DNA of 17,237 nt from Clostridia bacterium (GTDB lineage Bacteria > Bacillota_A > Clostridia > Christensenellales > Borkfalkiaceae): assembly GCA_017462505.1 (NCBI GenBank), contig JAFTQY010000082.1, positions 1 to 17,237 on the forward strand, in the 5' to 3' direction. Position numbers and translations under genes: made by a program. Shown here in pieces: positions 1 through 7,564 of the stretch (position 1 is its first letter; each line of letters begins with the position of its first letter). The notes beneath the pieces are model-generated. The model saw nothing but the letters and a program-made list of their open reading frames with translations. It made no database searches and had not been told where the DNA came from.

Positions 1-1
1 T

Positions 2-340
2 ATGTTAACGGACGCATATAACGATTTCGAAGGATTCGAACCGTCGAATTATGCGAATTTCAGAGCGACGACGAGCAATTCCGGCGCAATGTATCTGATT
101 AACCTTGTGAACAACGGCAGCGGCAGTTGGACGGTTACGGTGAACACGTCGGTCTTCTTTGACCCTAAAGCAGCGGCGGACGGAACGGATTTGGGCACGC
201 AGAGCCAATCTTCGTTTACGGCGACGGTGACGGGCAACAGCTTGTCTGAGATCATGTCTACTTTCATGCAGATCACGGACAAAGAGACCACCGTATACGT
301 AACGGAAGTACGCGGTGTTGCTAAGACGACGGAAGCGTAA
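2..340 (+). CDS. C-terminal part of a probable beta-rich extracellular protein (5' end outside window)
   Basis: The reading frame is open from the first bases and ends with TAA at 338-340. The ATG at position 2 has no visible upstream ribosome binding site, so it may be an internal methionine of a longer gene. The 112 visible residues are rich in Thr, Ser, Asn and Gly and alternate polar and hydrophobic residues, with stretches such as NNGSGSWTVTVNTSVFF and SSFTATVTGNSL. This resembles a beta-sandwich domain of a secreted or carbohydrate-binding protein. There is no membrane segment or sorting signal at the C-terminus. I do not recognise the family. A terminator follows 63 bases downstream, so this is the last gene of its transcript and is unrelated in transcription to the sugar operon. 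Confidence 0.6.
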   Translation: MLTDAYNDFEGFEPSNYANFRATTSNSGAMYLINLVNNGSGSWTVTVNTSVFFDPKAAADGTDLGTQSQSSFTATVTGNSLSEIMSTFMQITDKETTVYVTEVRGVAKTTEA

Positions 341-355
341 GCAGACGCAAGTGTA

Positions 356-382
356 ATTCTTCCGCGATAACCGTGGAAGAAT
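356..382 (+). other. Short hairpin after the first gene
   Basis: Arms 356-363 (ATTCTTCC) and 375-382 (GGAAGAAT) pair perfectly over 8 bases with an 11-base loop. No U-run follows, so by itself it is unlikely to terminate transcription. It lies between the stop codon at 340 and the strong terminator at 404 and may only protect the mRNA 3' end. Confidence 0.45.
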
Positions 383-403
383 GAAAGCTAAAATTTAAAA
401 CGG

Positions 404-450
404 CGTGTCCGTCTACCCTGAAAAGGGTGGGCGGGCACGTTTGTGTTTTT
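404..450 (+). terminator. Strong intrinsic terminator of the first gene
   Basis: Arms 404-419 and 424-439 pair over 16 positions, including a few G-U pairs, around a GAAA loop. The tail TTTGTGTTTTT follows at 440-450. Stem, loop and U-tract all fit a rho-independent terminator. Confidence 0.92.
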
Positions 451-467
451 GCGGTTGTGATTTATGT

Positions 468-944
468 GAGATCGCCACGCCTAACGGCTCGCGATGACAA
501 GCAAGAGTGTCATTGCGAGGGAGCGATAGCGACTGCGGCAATCCCGTAAAAATAAAACCGAGATCGCCACGCCTAACGGCTCGCGAAGTCGAGCAAGAGT
601 GTCATTGCGAGGGAGCGATAGCGACTGCGGCAATCCCGTAAAAATAAAACCGAGATCGCCACGCCTAATGGCTCGCGATGACAAGCAAGACTGTCATTGC
701 GAGGGAGCGATAGCGACTGCGGCAATCCCGTAAAAATAAAGCCGAGATCGCCACGCCTAACGGCTCGCGATGACAAAATCGAGATACGCTCGACTACGGC
801 TACGCCTGCGCTCGGTATGACAAAGGAACAACAGCGTTTTCCGCTGGGCATACCAAAAGACTGTCATTGCGAGTGAGCGATAGCGACTGCGGCAATCCCG
901 TAAAAATAAAGCCGAGATCACCATGCCTAACGACTCGCGATGAC
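468..944. repeat. Tandem array of 82-base palindromic elements, 92-base period
   Basis: Four complete elements lie at 509-590, 601-682, 693-774 and 863-944, each 82 bases long. A half element occupies 468-498. Each runs from GTCATTGCGAG to a right end of the form CTCGCGATGAC (copy 1 ends CTCGCGAAGTC), so each is an imperfect inverted repeat that can fold into a long hairpin around an A-rich centre (CGTAAAAATAAA). The first spacers are 10 bases (499-508, 591-600, 683-692). The fourth is 88 bases (775-862) because about 78 bases carrying a different repeat are inserted. Copies differ by only a few bases. Open frames across it repeat the same short peptide and are artefacts. This looks like a REP/MITE-type intergenic repeat; no transposase is present. 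Confidence 0.88.
780..821. repeat. Half element of a second palindromic repeat family, inserted in the array
   Basis: The segment runs from CGAGATACGCTCGACT to GCTCGGTATGAC. It matches, in inverted orientation, the element at 953-990 (GTCATACCGAG...GAGCGTATCTC). It lies within about 78 extra bases (roughly 777-854) that interrupt the otherwise regular spacing of the 92-base array. Confidence 0.75.
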
Positions 945-952
945 ATGTAACC

Positions 953-1043
953 GTCATACCGAGTGAGCGAAAGCGAGTCGAGCGTATCTCATTGAGGGAT
1001 ACACTCCATTTCATTTGCTGCGCTCATTCCAGTCGTTATGACC
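953..1043. repeat. Second-family palindromic element, about 91 bases
   Basis: The left arm starts GTCATACCGAG at 953 and runs to GTATCTC at 990. The right part, from GGATAC at about 997, is degenerate and ends GTTATGAC at 1043. Together they form an imperfect inverted repeat with GTCAT/ATGAC ends, the same design and nearly the same size as the array elements but a different sequence. Nothing gene-like is seen between 451 and 1110. Confidence 0.6.
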
Positions 1044-1090
1044 AAAGGGGTAGAGGGCATAATTGTTTTTTATCTCTTTTTGCGAAAAAA

Positions 1091-1117
1091 TGCAATACTT
1101 TTTGTACATTTTGCTAT
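1091..1117 (+). promoter_or_regulatory. Putative activator site: two TGC(A/T)AT half sites 21 bases apart
   Basis: TGCAAT at 1091-1096 and TGCTAT at 1112-1117 are direct repeats exactly 21 bases apart, two helical turns. The second ends on the first base of the -35 box. AraC-family activators typically bind direct repeats of this spacing next to the -35 box. The GH31 promoter has TGCTAT in the same position relative to its -35. Assigning the site to the local AraC protein is inference from position alone. Confidence 0.4.
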
Positions 1118-1145
1118 TTACATTTGGGAAAAAATGTATTATAAT
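1117..1145 (+). promoter_or_regulatory. Sigma-A promoter of the eight-gene sugar operon
   Basis: The -35 box is TTTACA (1117-1122) and the -10 box is a perfect TATAAT (1140-1145), separated by 17 bases. Transcription would begin near 1152, leaving a leader of about 33 bases with AGGGAG at 1172-1177 ahead of the ATG at 1185. The leader is too short for a riboswitch. Confidence 0.85.
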
Positions 1146-1184
1146 GTTGGTTAATAAATCACTACTTTTTTAGGGAGTAATATC

Positions 1185-1958
1185 ATGAAAGAAATCGGTT
1201 TGAATTTATTCTCGGTCAGAAACTTGATCGAAACGGAAGAGGATCTTTTGAATACGGCGCAAAAACTCAAAGACATGGGGTATACGTTTTTCCAGTATTC
1301 GGGCGCGACCTTTGATCCGAAGCGTATCAAGCGCATGGTGGACGAGATCGGTACGCCCGTTCGTCTTACGCACATGGACAAAGACCGTCTTTTAAACGAA
1401 ACGGAAAAGGTCTGCGAAGAAAACCTGTATTTCGGCAATACCAACATCGGTCTTGGCGCTATGTCGGCGGAGGTTATCAACGACGAAAAGAAGTGCAAGG
1501 AATATATCGAAAAATATAACAAAGCCGGCGAAATTATGAAAAAGTTCGGCTGTCAGTTCTATTGGCATCACCATAACTTTGAATTTATACAGTATAACGG
1601 TCAGACGGTTATGGATTTTGTTATCGATAACGCGCCGTATATCAATTTCACGCTCGATACCTATTGGTTACAGCTCGGCGGTATGAACGTTATCGAATAT
1701 CTGGAAAGATTGAAAGGGCGCATCGGTTGCGTACATCTCAAAGATTATAAGACGAGATATAACACGGAAAACTGGAAGTATGAACCCGAAATCGAGTCGG
1801 TGGGCTACGGCGTTATGAACTTCCAGTCGATCATCAACAAAATGCGCGAAGTGGGCGTTGAACACTACTTTGTTGAACAGGACAACGCGGCGCAACACCC
1901 CGACACGCTCGGTCAGGTAGAAAGAAGTATTCAGTATCTTAAAAAGGAGATTAAATAA
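1185..1958 (+). CDS. Sugar isomerase/epimerase, AP endonuclease 2-like TIM barrel
   Basis: This 257-residue protein has the length and motif order of the xylose isomerase-like TIM-barrel family (PF01261). These are metal-dependent enzymes that isomerise or epimerise sugars and keto-sugars, including IolE-type dehydratases and E. coli YcjR. Likely metal ligands are E133 in the HHHNFEF segment, D158 in FTLDTY, H184 in CVHLKD and E231 in YFVEQD. There is no signal peptide, so it is cytoplasmic. The start is fixed by AGGGAG seven bases upstream. The stop codon overlaps the start of the next gene, an oxidoreductase, which suggests the two proteins act on one substrate, for example on a 3-keto sugar made by the dehydrogenase. 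The exact reaction cannot be read from the sequence. Confidence 0.9.
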   Translation: MKEIGLNLFSVRNLIETEEDLLNTAQKLKDMGYTFFQYSGATFDPKRIKRMVDEIGTPVRLTHMDKDRLLNETEKVCEENLYFGNTNIGLGAMSAEVINDEKKCKEYIEKYNKAGEIMKKFGCQFYWHHHNFEFIQYNGQTVMDFVIDNAPYINFTLDTYWLQLGGMNVIEYLERLKGRIGCVHLKDYKTRYNTENWKYEPEIESVGYGVMNFQSIINKMREVGVEHYFVEQDNAAQHPDTLGQVERSIQYLKKEIK

Positions 1959-3148
1959 TGATGGAAAAAGTTCGGTTCGGTATTATCGGTTTGGGTAACC
2001 AAGGTTGCTCGTATATGCTTAATCTTTTTGACGGGGGCGCAATTGACAACGGCGTGGTTACGGCGGTCTGCGATAACAACCCTGTAAAGCTTGAAAACGT
2101 AAAAAACAGCACGAGCAACGAAAACGTAGCGTATTTTGCGGATTATAAGGAAATGCTCGATTCGGGGCTTTGCGACGCGATTTTGGTGGAAACGCCGCAC
2201 TATTACCACCCTGAAATGGTTATGGAATGTTTAAAGCGCGGTATCCACGTGATCTGCGAAAAGCCCGCGGGCGTTTACACAAAGCACGTTAAGGAAATGA
2301 ACGAGGCGGCGAAAAATAGCGACGCGCACTTTGCCATGATGTTCAATCAGCGCACCAACTGCGTATACAGAAAGATGAAAGAAATCATCGCGCAGGGCGG
2401 TATCGGCGATTTGCAACGCGTTTCGTGGATCATCACCGACTGGTTTAGAACGCAGTTCTATTACGACAACGGTAGCTGGCGCGCAACGTGGGCTGGCGAA
2501 GGCGGCGGGGTGCTCATCAATCAATGCCCTCACCAGATCGACCTCGTTAGCTGGGTGATCGGCGAAATGCCCGTTTCCGTCAATGCGTTCTGCAAATACG
2601 GCAAATGGCACGATATTGAGGTAGAGGACGAGGTTACGGCGTATTTTGAATACGCAAACGGCGCGACGGGTACGTTCGTTACGACGACGGGCGAAACGCC
2701 GGGCACGAACCGTTTCGAGGTTTCGGGTACGAAAGGTAAGCTCCTTTGCGAGGGCAGCAAGCTGGTTTGGTACAAGAACGAAGTAGACAGTCAAGAATAC
2801 GTAAAAACGTCCCAAGAAACTTGGAAACGTCCCGAAGTGGAAATCGTGGAAGTGGAAACGGACGGCAAAAATCCTCAGCACGCGGGCATCATCAATAACT
2901 TTGCCAACGCTTTGCTTGGGAAAGAGGAATTCTTCGTGGACGGCTTGGAGGGTATCAACGGCGTAGAGCTGATGAACGCGATCGAGCTGTCGGGCTGGAA
3001 GAGCGGCGCAAAGGTTTGCTTGCCCGTGGACGAGGACGAGTATTTGGCAGAGCTGAATAAACGTCGCGCGACCTCGCGTTTGAAGGTAGGCAACGATAAC
3101 TACGTGCAAAACACGGCGGGTTCTTACGGCTCGAAAGTAAAGAAATAA
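1958..3148 (+). CDS. Gfo/Idh/MocA-family NAD(P)-dependent sugar oxidoreductase
   Basis: The 396-residue protein starts with a Rossmann nucleotide-binding motif, GLGNQG at 11-16. It has the family's EKP motif at 101-103 (catalytic K102) and GGGVLINQCPHQID at 182-195 with the expected active-site H192 and D195. Such enzymes oxidise or reduce ring hydroxyls of sugars, glycosides, inositols or sugar acids with a bound or free nicotinamide cofactor. It is longer than the second family member here (322 residues), mainly in its C-terminal half. The ATG at 1958 overlaps the TAA of the isomerase gene (TAATG), and AGGAGA at 1945-1950 precedes it, so translation is probably coupled. A second ATG directly follows and could equally be used. 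Cytoplasmic; substrate unknown. Confidence 0.93.
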   Translation: MMEKVRFGIIGLGNQGCSYMLNLFDGGAIDNGVVTAVCDNNPVKLENVKNSTSNENVAYFADYKEMLDSGLCDAILVETPHYYHPEMVMECLKRGIHVICEKPAGVYTKHVKEMNEAAKNSDAHFAMMFNQRTNCVYRKMKEIIAQGGIGDLQRVSWIITDWFRTQFYYDNGSWRATWAGEGGGVLINQCPHQIDLVSWVIGEMPVSVNAFCKYGKWHDIEVEDEVTAYFEYANGATGTFVTTTGETPGTNRFEVSGTKGKLLCEGSKLVWYKNEVDSQEYVKTSQETWKRPEVEIVEVETDGKNPQHAGIINNFANALLGKEEFFVDGLEGINGVELMNAIELSGWKSGAKVCLPVDEDEYLAELNKRRATSRLKVGNDNYVQNTAGSYGSKVKK

Positions 3149-3190
3149 AAACTAAATAATTAAAAGAGTACGCATCGGAGGACGAAGAAT

Positions 3191-5113
3191 ATGGCGAACA
3201 ATTGGAAATGGAGCGGCGTGGATAAACGCTGCGTGCATTTAGACTTTCACACTTCGGAATTGATCGAGGGGATCGGCGCGGATTTCAGCCGCAAGGAATT
3301 TGCGGATATGCTTAGAAAAACGGGCTTGGATTCCATCACGGTATTTGCAAAATGCCACCATGGCTGTTTCTATTATAAAGACAGCAAATTTTTCGTCCAT
3401 CCGCACCTTGCGTGCGATCTTTTGGACGAACAGCTCGCGGCTTGTAAAGACGCGGGCGTTTCTGCTAAAATATACATTTCTGCGGGCTTTGACGAGCACA
3501 TCGCAAAGGAACACCCCGAATGGCTGTTCTGCTACGACGATTTTAAACCTGCGGGGTCGAATCATTTCCGCAGACTTTGCTTTAACACCCCCTATTTGGA
3601 AGTGCTGAAAGAGCAAACGCGCGAAGTCGTTAGAAAATACAGACCCGACGGCGTGTTCTTCGATATCGTTTCCAACTGGCCCTGTTTTTGCAAAAACTGT
3701 ATCGAGTCTATGAAGAAAAAGGGGCTTGATCCCGAAAGCGACGCCGACCGTTGGCAGCAGTCGTTGGACGTTATGAACGATTATTTTGCCGAAATGGAAA
3801 AGTGCGTGCACGAGATCAGTCCCGAAACGGTGGTGTTCCAAAATTGCGGCGGCTTTGAGATTGGCGCGCGCAGTAAAATCGATTGCTGCGACCAGCTCGA
3901 ACTTGAATCCCTGCCCACGGGCGGTTGGGGCTACGATCATTTCCCGATGATGATGTCCTATATTCGTAGAGCGGGCAAAAACTGTATCGGTATGACGGGT
4001 AAATTTCACCGCGAATGGGGGGAATTCGGCGGCTATAAATATAAGGAAGCGCTCCGCTATGAGGCGGCGCAAAACCTGACCTTTGGCGCGGGTATGAACA
4101 TCGGCGACCAAATGCACCCCAGCGGAAAGCTGGACGCGTACACCTATGAAATGGTGGCGGAAACTATGAAATTTATGCGCGAAAGAGAACCGTTTGTCGG
4201 CGGTAACTACTTGGCGGAAATGGCTATGTTTACGCCTACTGAGGAGGGCGGTGGCAGAACGGGCGCGGCGCGTATTTTGTTCGAGGGGAAATACCTCTTC
4301 GACGTGATCGACGAATACGAGATCGAAAACGGGTATCCGCTGATCGTCGTGGCGCAGGATATTGCGCTCAGCGACGCAGTCGTTGCCTCCTTGAAAAGAC
4401 ACGTGGAAAAGGGCGGCAAGATCTTGGCGGTTGGCAAAGCGGCGAAATCGCTCGCGGAAAACGGCGTAGATTTGGGCTTTACGGGCATGGACGAGGATTT
4501 ACTCGTTCCCGGTTATTTTGCCGCAAAATACCCCGTTAAAGCGGCTAATAACACCCCTTTGGTCGTGTACGGCAAAGTGTATAACGTACAGGCGACGGGC
4601 GAGGTGCTTGCGGATAAGTATTCCCCGTACTTTACGCGAGAGGGAGAACGTTTCTGTTCGCACGCGCAGACCCCGTACGATTATAAAAAGGTTTCGCCTG
4701 CGATCACGCAGGGCAAGGACGGTATCGCGGTGGCGGCGGATTTGTTCGCGCTTTACGAACAGGACGGCGGCTTGACGGCGAAGGTATTGATTTTGCCGCT
4801 TGTGGATAAATTGCTTGGCGAAAAACGCGTGATTACGACGTTGCCTTCGACGGGCAAAGTGACTTTGTGGGAACGTGAAAATTCGTACATCATGCACCTT
4901 TGCTACGCGAATATTATCGCGCGCGGCAAGACGGAGGTCGTGGAAGATATCGTAACCCTTTCGTCTGTGAAGGTGGCGGTGAAGCTTGACAAGCCCAAGA
5001 AAGTGCTGTTACAGCCGCAGGGCGAAGAAATTCCCTTTACCTACGAAAACGGCAGGGTATGTTTTGAACTCAAAGATTTCAACTGCTACGCGGCGGTGGA
5101 ATTTGTAAAATAA
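3191..5113 (+). CDS. GHL6-type glycoside hydrolase with beta-galactosidase trimerisation-like domain (possibly GH151-like alpha-L-fucosidase)
   Basis: This 640-residue cytoplasmic protein appears to have three parts: an N-terminal TIM barrel (about 1-330), a flavodoxin-like domain resembling the GH42 trimerisation domain (about 340-540), and a C-terminal beta-sandwich (about 550-640). The barrel has DGVFFDIV at 153-160, where D158 fits a catalytic nucleophile, followed by a CxCxxC cluster (C165, C167, C170). Later motifs are ESLPTGGWGYDHF (239-251) and GMNIGDQMHPSG (301-312). This order is that of the hypothetical glycosyl hydrolase 6 family (PF14871). As I recall, GH151 alpha-L-fucosidases share this architecture, and a GH29 fucosidase lies two genes downstream. 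The GH151 assignment is inference from recalled family knowledge. GGAGG at 3177-3181 supports the start. Confidence 0.8.
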   Translation: MANNWKWSGVDKRCVHLDFHTSELIEGIGADFSRKEFADMLRKTGLDSITVFAKCHHGCFYYKDSKFFVHPHLACDLLDEQLAACKDAGVSAKIYISAGFDEHIAKEHPEWLFCYDDFKPAGSNHFRRLCFNTPYLEVLKEQTREVVRKYRPDGVFFDIVSNWPCFCKNCIESMKKKGLDPESDADRWQQSLDVMNDYFAEMEKCVHEISPETVVFQNCGGFEIGARSKIDCCDQLELESLPTGGWGYDHFPMMMSYIRRAGKNCIGMTGKFHREWGEFGGYKYKEALRYEAAQNLTFGAGMNIGDQMHPSGKLDAYTYEMVAETMKFMREREPFVGGNYLAEMAMFTPTEEGGGRTGAARILFEGKYLFDVIDEYEIENGYPLIVVAQDIALSDAVVASLKRHVEKGGKILAVGKAAKSLAENGVDLGFTGMDEDLLVPGYFAAKYPVKAANNTPLVVYGKVYNVQATGEVLADKYSPYFTREGERFCSHAQTPYDYKKVSPAITQGKDGIAVAADLFALYEQDGGLTAKVLILPLVDKLLGEKRVITTLPSTGKVTLWERENSYIMHLCYANIIARGKTEVVEDIVTLSSVKVAVKLDKPKKVLLQPQGEEIPFTYENGRVCFELKDFNCYAAVEFVK

Positions 5114-5130
5114 AAAGGAAGGACAGGGAT

Positions 5131-6237
5131 ATGTTGAATCAAAATTCCGTGTTGGCAAAGGAGCTTGCAAAGCGTAATTTGCCCGATCTTTTGACCGCGC
5201 CAAACGGCGAAAAGGTGACGACGGTAGAGCGCTGGGAAAGGGAAATGCGCCCGTACTGGAAAAATATTATTTTGGAGCATTGTTACGGCAAAACGCCCGT
5301 ATACGTACAGCCCGCAATCGAAACAAAAACGAATAATATCGATTTTGCAGGCAAGGCGGTATGGGAAACGGTTTCGTTTACTTTTCAGGTAAACGGCAAG
5401 GAGCATACCGTGCCTACGCAATTGATTTATCCCGTGGGCGCGAAAAACTGTCCGTTCTTTATCTATCTGAATTTCCGTCCCGATATTCCCGATCGGTATC
5501 TTCCCGTGGAGGAAATTATCGACAACGGGTTTGGGATTTTTAGCGTATGCTATAACGACGTAACCACAGACAACGGGGATTTTACTTCGGGCTTGGCGGG
5601 GCTTTTCGAGGACGAAACGCGCGCGCCCAACGCTACGGGTAAGATCCGTTACTGGTCGTATATGGCGTCCCGCATGATGGATTATTTACAAACGCGGGAA
5701 GAGGCGGACAAAAACGCGATCGGCGTTGCGGGACATTCCCGCCTTGGTAAAACGGCGCTCTTGACGGCGGCTTTGGACGAACGCTTTGCGTTTGTATGCA
5801 CCAACGATTCGGGGTGCTCGGGCGCGGCGCTTACGCGGGGCAGATGCGAGGGCGGCGAGCCTGTGGAGGTCATTTGCCGCGTGTTCCCGTACTGGTTCTG
5901 TCCCACTTATCATACGTACGTGGGCAGAGAGGACGAAATGCCCTTCGATCACCACGCGTTGGTGGCGTTGGTTGCGCCCCGTGCGGTATATATCGGCGGC
6001 GCGATCGAGGACGTTTGGGCGGATAACGACAATCAGTTTTTAGCGGGCGTAGCCGCGTCGGAGATTTGGGAACTGTACGGCAAGGTCGGTATGGTTTCCC
6101 CCGATCGTTTGCCCGTGGTAGGCGATACTTGGACGGACGGCAGGGTGGGTTTCCACCTGCGTACGGGCAAGCATTTTCACAGCCGTACGGATTGGCTCGT
6201 ATATATGGACGCAGTGAAAAAATTATTGAAAATATAA
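5131..6237 (+). CDS. CE15-like (glucuronoyl/acetyl) esterase, alpha/beta hydrolase fold
   Basis: The 368-residue protein carries the CE15 signature GHSRLGKTAL at 201-210 with nucleophile S203, then NDSGCSGAALTRG at 225-237, and an aromatic YWFCPTYHTY segment. The catalytic His is probably H348 (TGKHFHSRTDW). The usual acid is unclear: the position about 23 residues after the serine, where fungal enzymes carry Glu, is D226, and D298 (EDVWAD) is an alternative. CE15 enzymes cleave uronic-acid esters, and relatives remove acyl groups from plant polysaccharides. Characterised members are usually secreted, but this one has no signal peptide and would act on imported oligosaccharides. It follows the GHL6 gene by 17 bases, with GGAAGGA upstream. 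The exact ester substrate is unknown. Confidence 0.82.
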   Translation: MLNQNSVLAKELAKRNLPDLLTAPNGEKVTTVERWEREMRPYWKNIILEHCYGKTPVYVQPAIETKTNNIDFAGKAVWETVSFTFQVNGKEHTVPTQLIYPVGAKNCPFFIYLNFRPDIPDRYLPVEEIIDNGFGIFSVCYNDVTTDNGDFTSGLAGLFEDETRAPNATGKIRYWSYMASRMMDYLQTREEADKNAIGVAGHSRLGKTALLTAALDERFAFVCTNDSGCSGAALTRGRCEGGEPVEVICRVFPYWFCPTYHTYVGREDEMPFDHHALVALVAPRAVYIGGAIEDVWADNDNQFLAGVAASEIWELYGKVGMVSPDRLPVVGDTWTDGRVGFHLRTGKHFHSRTDWLVYMDAVKKLLKI

Positions 6238-6271
6238 ATTAAAAATATAAGAGCATTAAAGAAAAAAAGAG

Positions 6272-7549
6272 ATGAAGATAAAACCTACGAAAGGTCAATT
6301 AAATTTTTTAAGCTGGGAATTCGGCGTGTTTTTCCACTTTGGTATTCGCAGCTTTTACCCCGGGCACAAGGACTGGGACGGGAACGAAATGGACTCGATC
6401 GCCTTTAATCCCGATAAGCTCGATTGCGAGAGCTGGATTAAAATGGTAAAGGAAGTGGGGGCGACGTACGCAATCTTGACGACGAAACACCACGACGGGT
6501 TTGCCCTTTGGCCCTCCAAATATTCTTCTTACAGCGTGGCACAGACCCCTTGGAAAGACGGAAAAGGGGACGTGGTGCGCGAATTTGTGGACGCTTGCCG
6601 CAAATACGGCATCAAGGTCGGCTTGTATTATTCCCCCGCGCAATGGGGCTCGCACGCCATCAAGTTTGAAAACGGCAAGGCGTACGACGATTATTTCATC
6701 AATCAGATCAGCGAGCTTTTAAGCGGTTACGGCAAGATCGATTATCTGTGGTTTGACGGTTGCGGATCGGAAGGGCACGAATACGATAAAAAGCGTATCG
6801 TGGCGGAAATTTTCCGTTTGCAACCCGATATTCAGACTTTTTGCGACCCCGAATGGTCGCCTTGCGTGCGCTGGGTAGGCAACGAGGACGGCTATGCGTC
6901 CTTGGAAAACCCGCTCGCCGTGTCCGCTTGGGATTTTTCCGAGCTGACGGGCAAGAGCGTGGAGCTTTCGCAGACCTACTGCCTGCCCGCAGAGTGCGAT
7001 TGCAAGCTCCGCGATACGTGGTTTTACGATCATAACGAGGACACGATCAAATCGTTGGACGAGTTGTTCGGCATGTACGAAAGCTCGGTGGGGCATGGGT
7101 CGAACTTTTTGCTCAACGTAGGACCTGATAATCACGGGCAAATTAACGCTTTGGATTTGGCGCGTATGTTGGAGCTTGGTCAAAAGATCAAGGACACGTA
7201 CGGAGCGCCTGCAGACGATTACGGCGAAATAGAAAAGGACGGGGACAGTTATTCGGTTACCCGTAGAGATTTTACGAAACTGAGAGCGGAGGCGGGCAAG
7301 TCGAAACCCGTCAACCGTATCGTGATTACGGAAGATATTACGGACGGTCAGGCGGTCAAGGGCTTTAAGGTGTACGTGCACTTGCCCTGTTATCGTCACA
7401 AACGGGTGTTGGCGTATATCGGCGCAACGGTCGGCAACAAAGTGATTTGTCAAATCCCTACAATTTGTCCGTCGAAGATCACGGTGGAGATCACGGACTG
7501 CGACGGGGAACATAAAATTAAGGATATAAAAGCATATTTAGCGAAATAA
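6272..7549 (+). CDS. GH29 alpha-L-fucosidase, cytoplasmic
   Basis: This 425-residue protein has the GH29 hallmarks in order: FGVFFHFG (17-24), YAILTTKHHDGFALW (66-80), GLYYSP (117-122), YLWFDG with nucleophile D162, and SVGHGSNFLLNVGPDNHG (272-289). E205 in WVGNEDG lies 43 residues after the nucleophile, close to the acid/base position of branch-specific (GH29-B) fucosidases. The PAEC segment (E241) also fits that subgroup, which favours alpha-1,3/1,4 linkages on branched chains. A small beta domain (about 320-425) completes it. No signal peptide is present. The upstream purine run is a weak ribosome binding site, but the N-terminus matches the family. It would remove fucose inside the cell. 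Family is confident; subgroup is inference. Confidence 0.93.
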   Translation: MKIKPTKGQLNFLSWEFGVFFHFGIRSFYPGHKDWDGNEMDSIAFNPDKLDCESWIKMVKEVGATYAILTTKHHDGFALWPSKYSSYSVAQTPWKDGKGDVVREFVDACRKYGIKVGLYYSPAQWGSHAIKFENGKAYDDYFINQISELLSGYGKIDYLWFDGCGSEGHEYDKKRIVAEIFRLQPDIQTFCDPEWSPCVRWVGNEDGYASLENPLAVSAWDFSELTGKSVELSQTYCLPAECDCKLRDTWFYDHNEDTIKSLDELFGMYESSVGHGSNFLLNVGPDNHGQINALDLARMLELGQKIKDTYGAPADDYGEIEKDGDSYSVTRRDFTKLRAEAGKSKPVNRIVITEDITDGQAVKGFKVYVHLPCYRHKRVLAYIGATVGNKVICQIPTICPSKITVEITDCDGEHKIKDIKAYLAK

Positions 7550-7564
7550 AAATAGGTGAAAATT

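Noticed and set aside
468..944. CRISPR array
   Set aside because: The period is regular, but the repeated part is 82 bases and imperfectly palindromic, the spacers are only 10 bases and nearly identical, and no cas genes are present.
481..1014. Minus-strand open frames of 67-92 codons across the repeats
   Set aside because: They encode the same short peptide again and again because they read through the palindromic repeats; there is no ribosome binding site or independent coding signal.
1146..1184. Riboswitch or leader regulation upstream of the operon
   Set aside because: The leader is only about 33 bases and shows no stable stem.
2231..3109. Long minus-strand open frame (292 codons) opposite the first oxidoreductase, and a 387-codon frame opposite the GHL6 gene at 3239-4402
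   Set aside because: They are shadows of strongly supported plus-strand genes, arising from codon bias; their products have no recognisable motifs.
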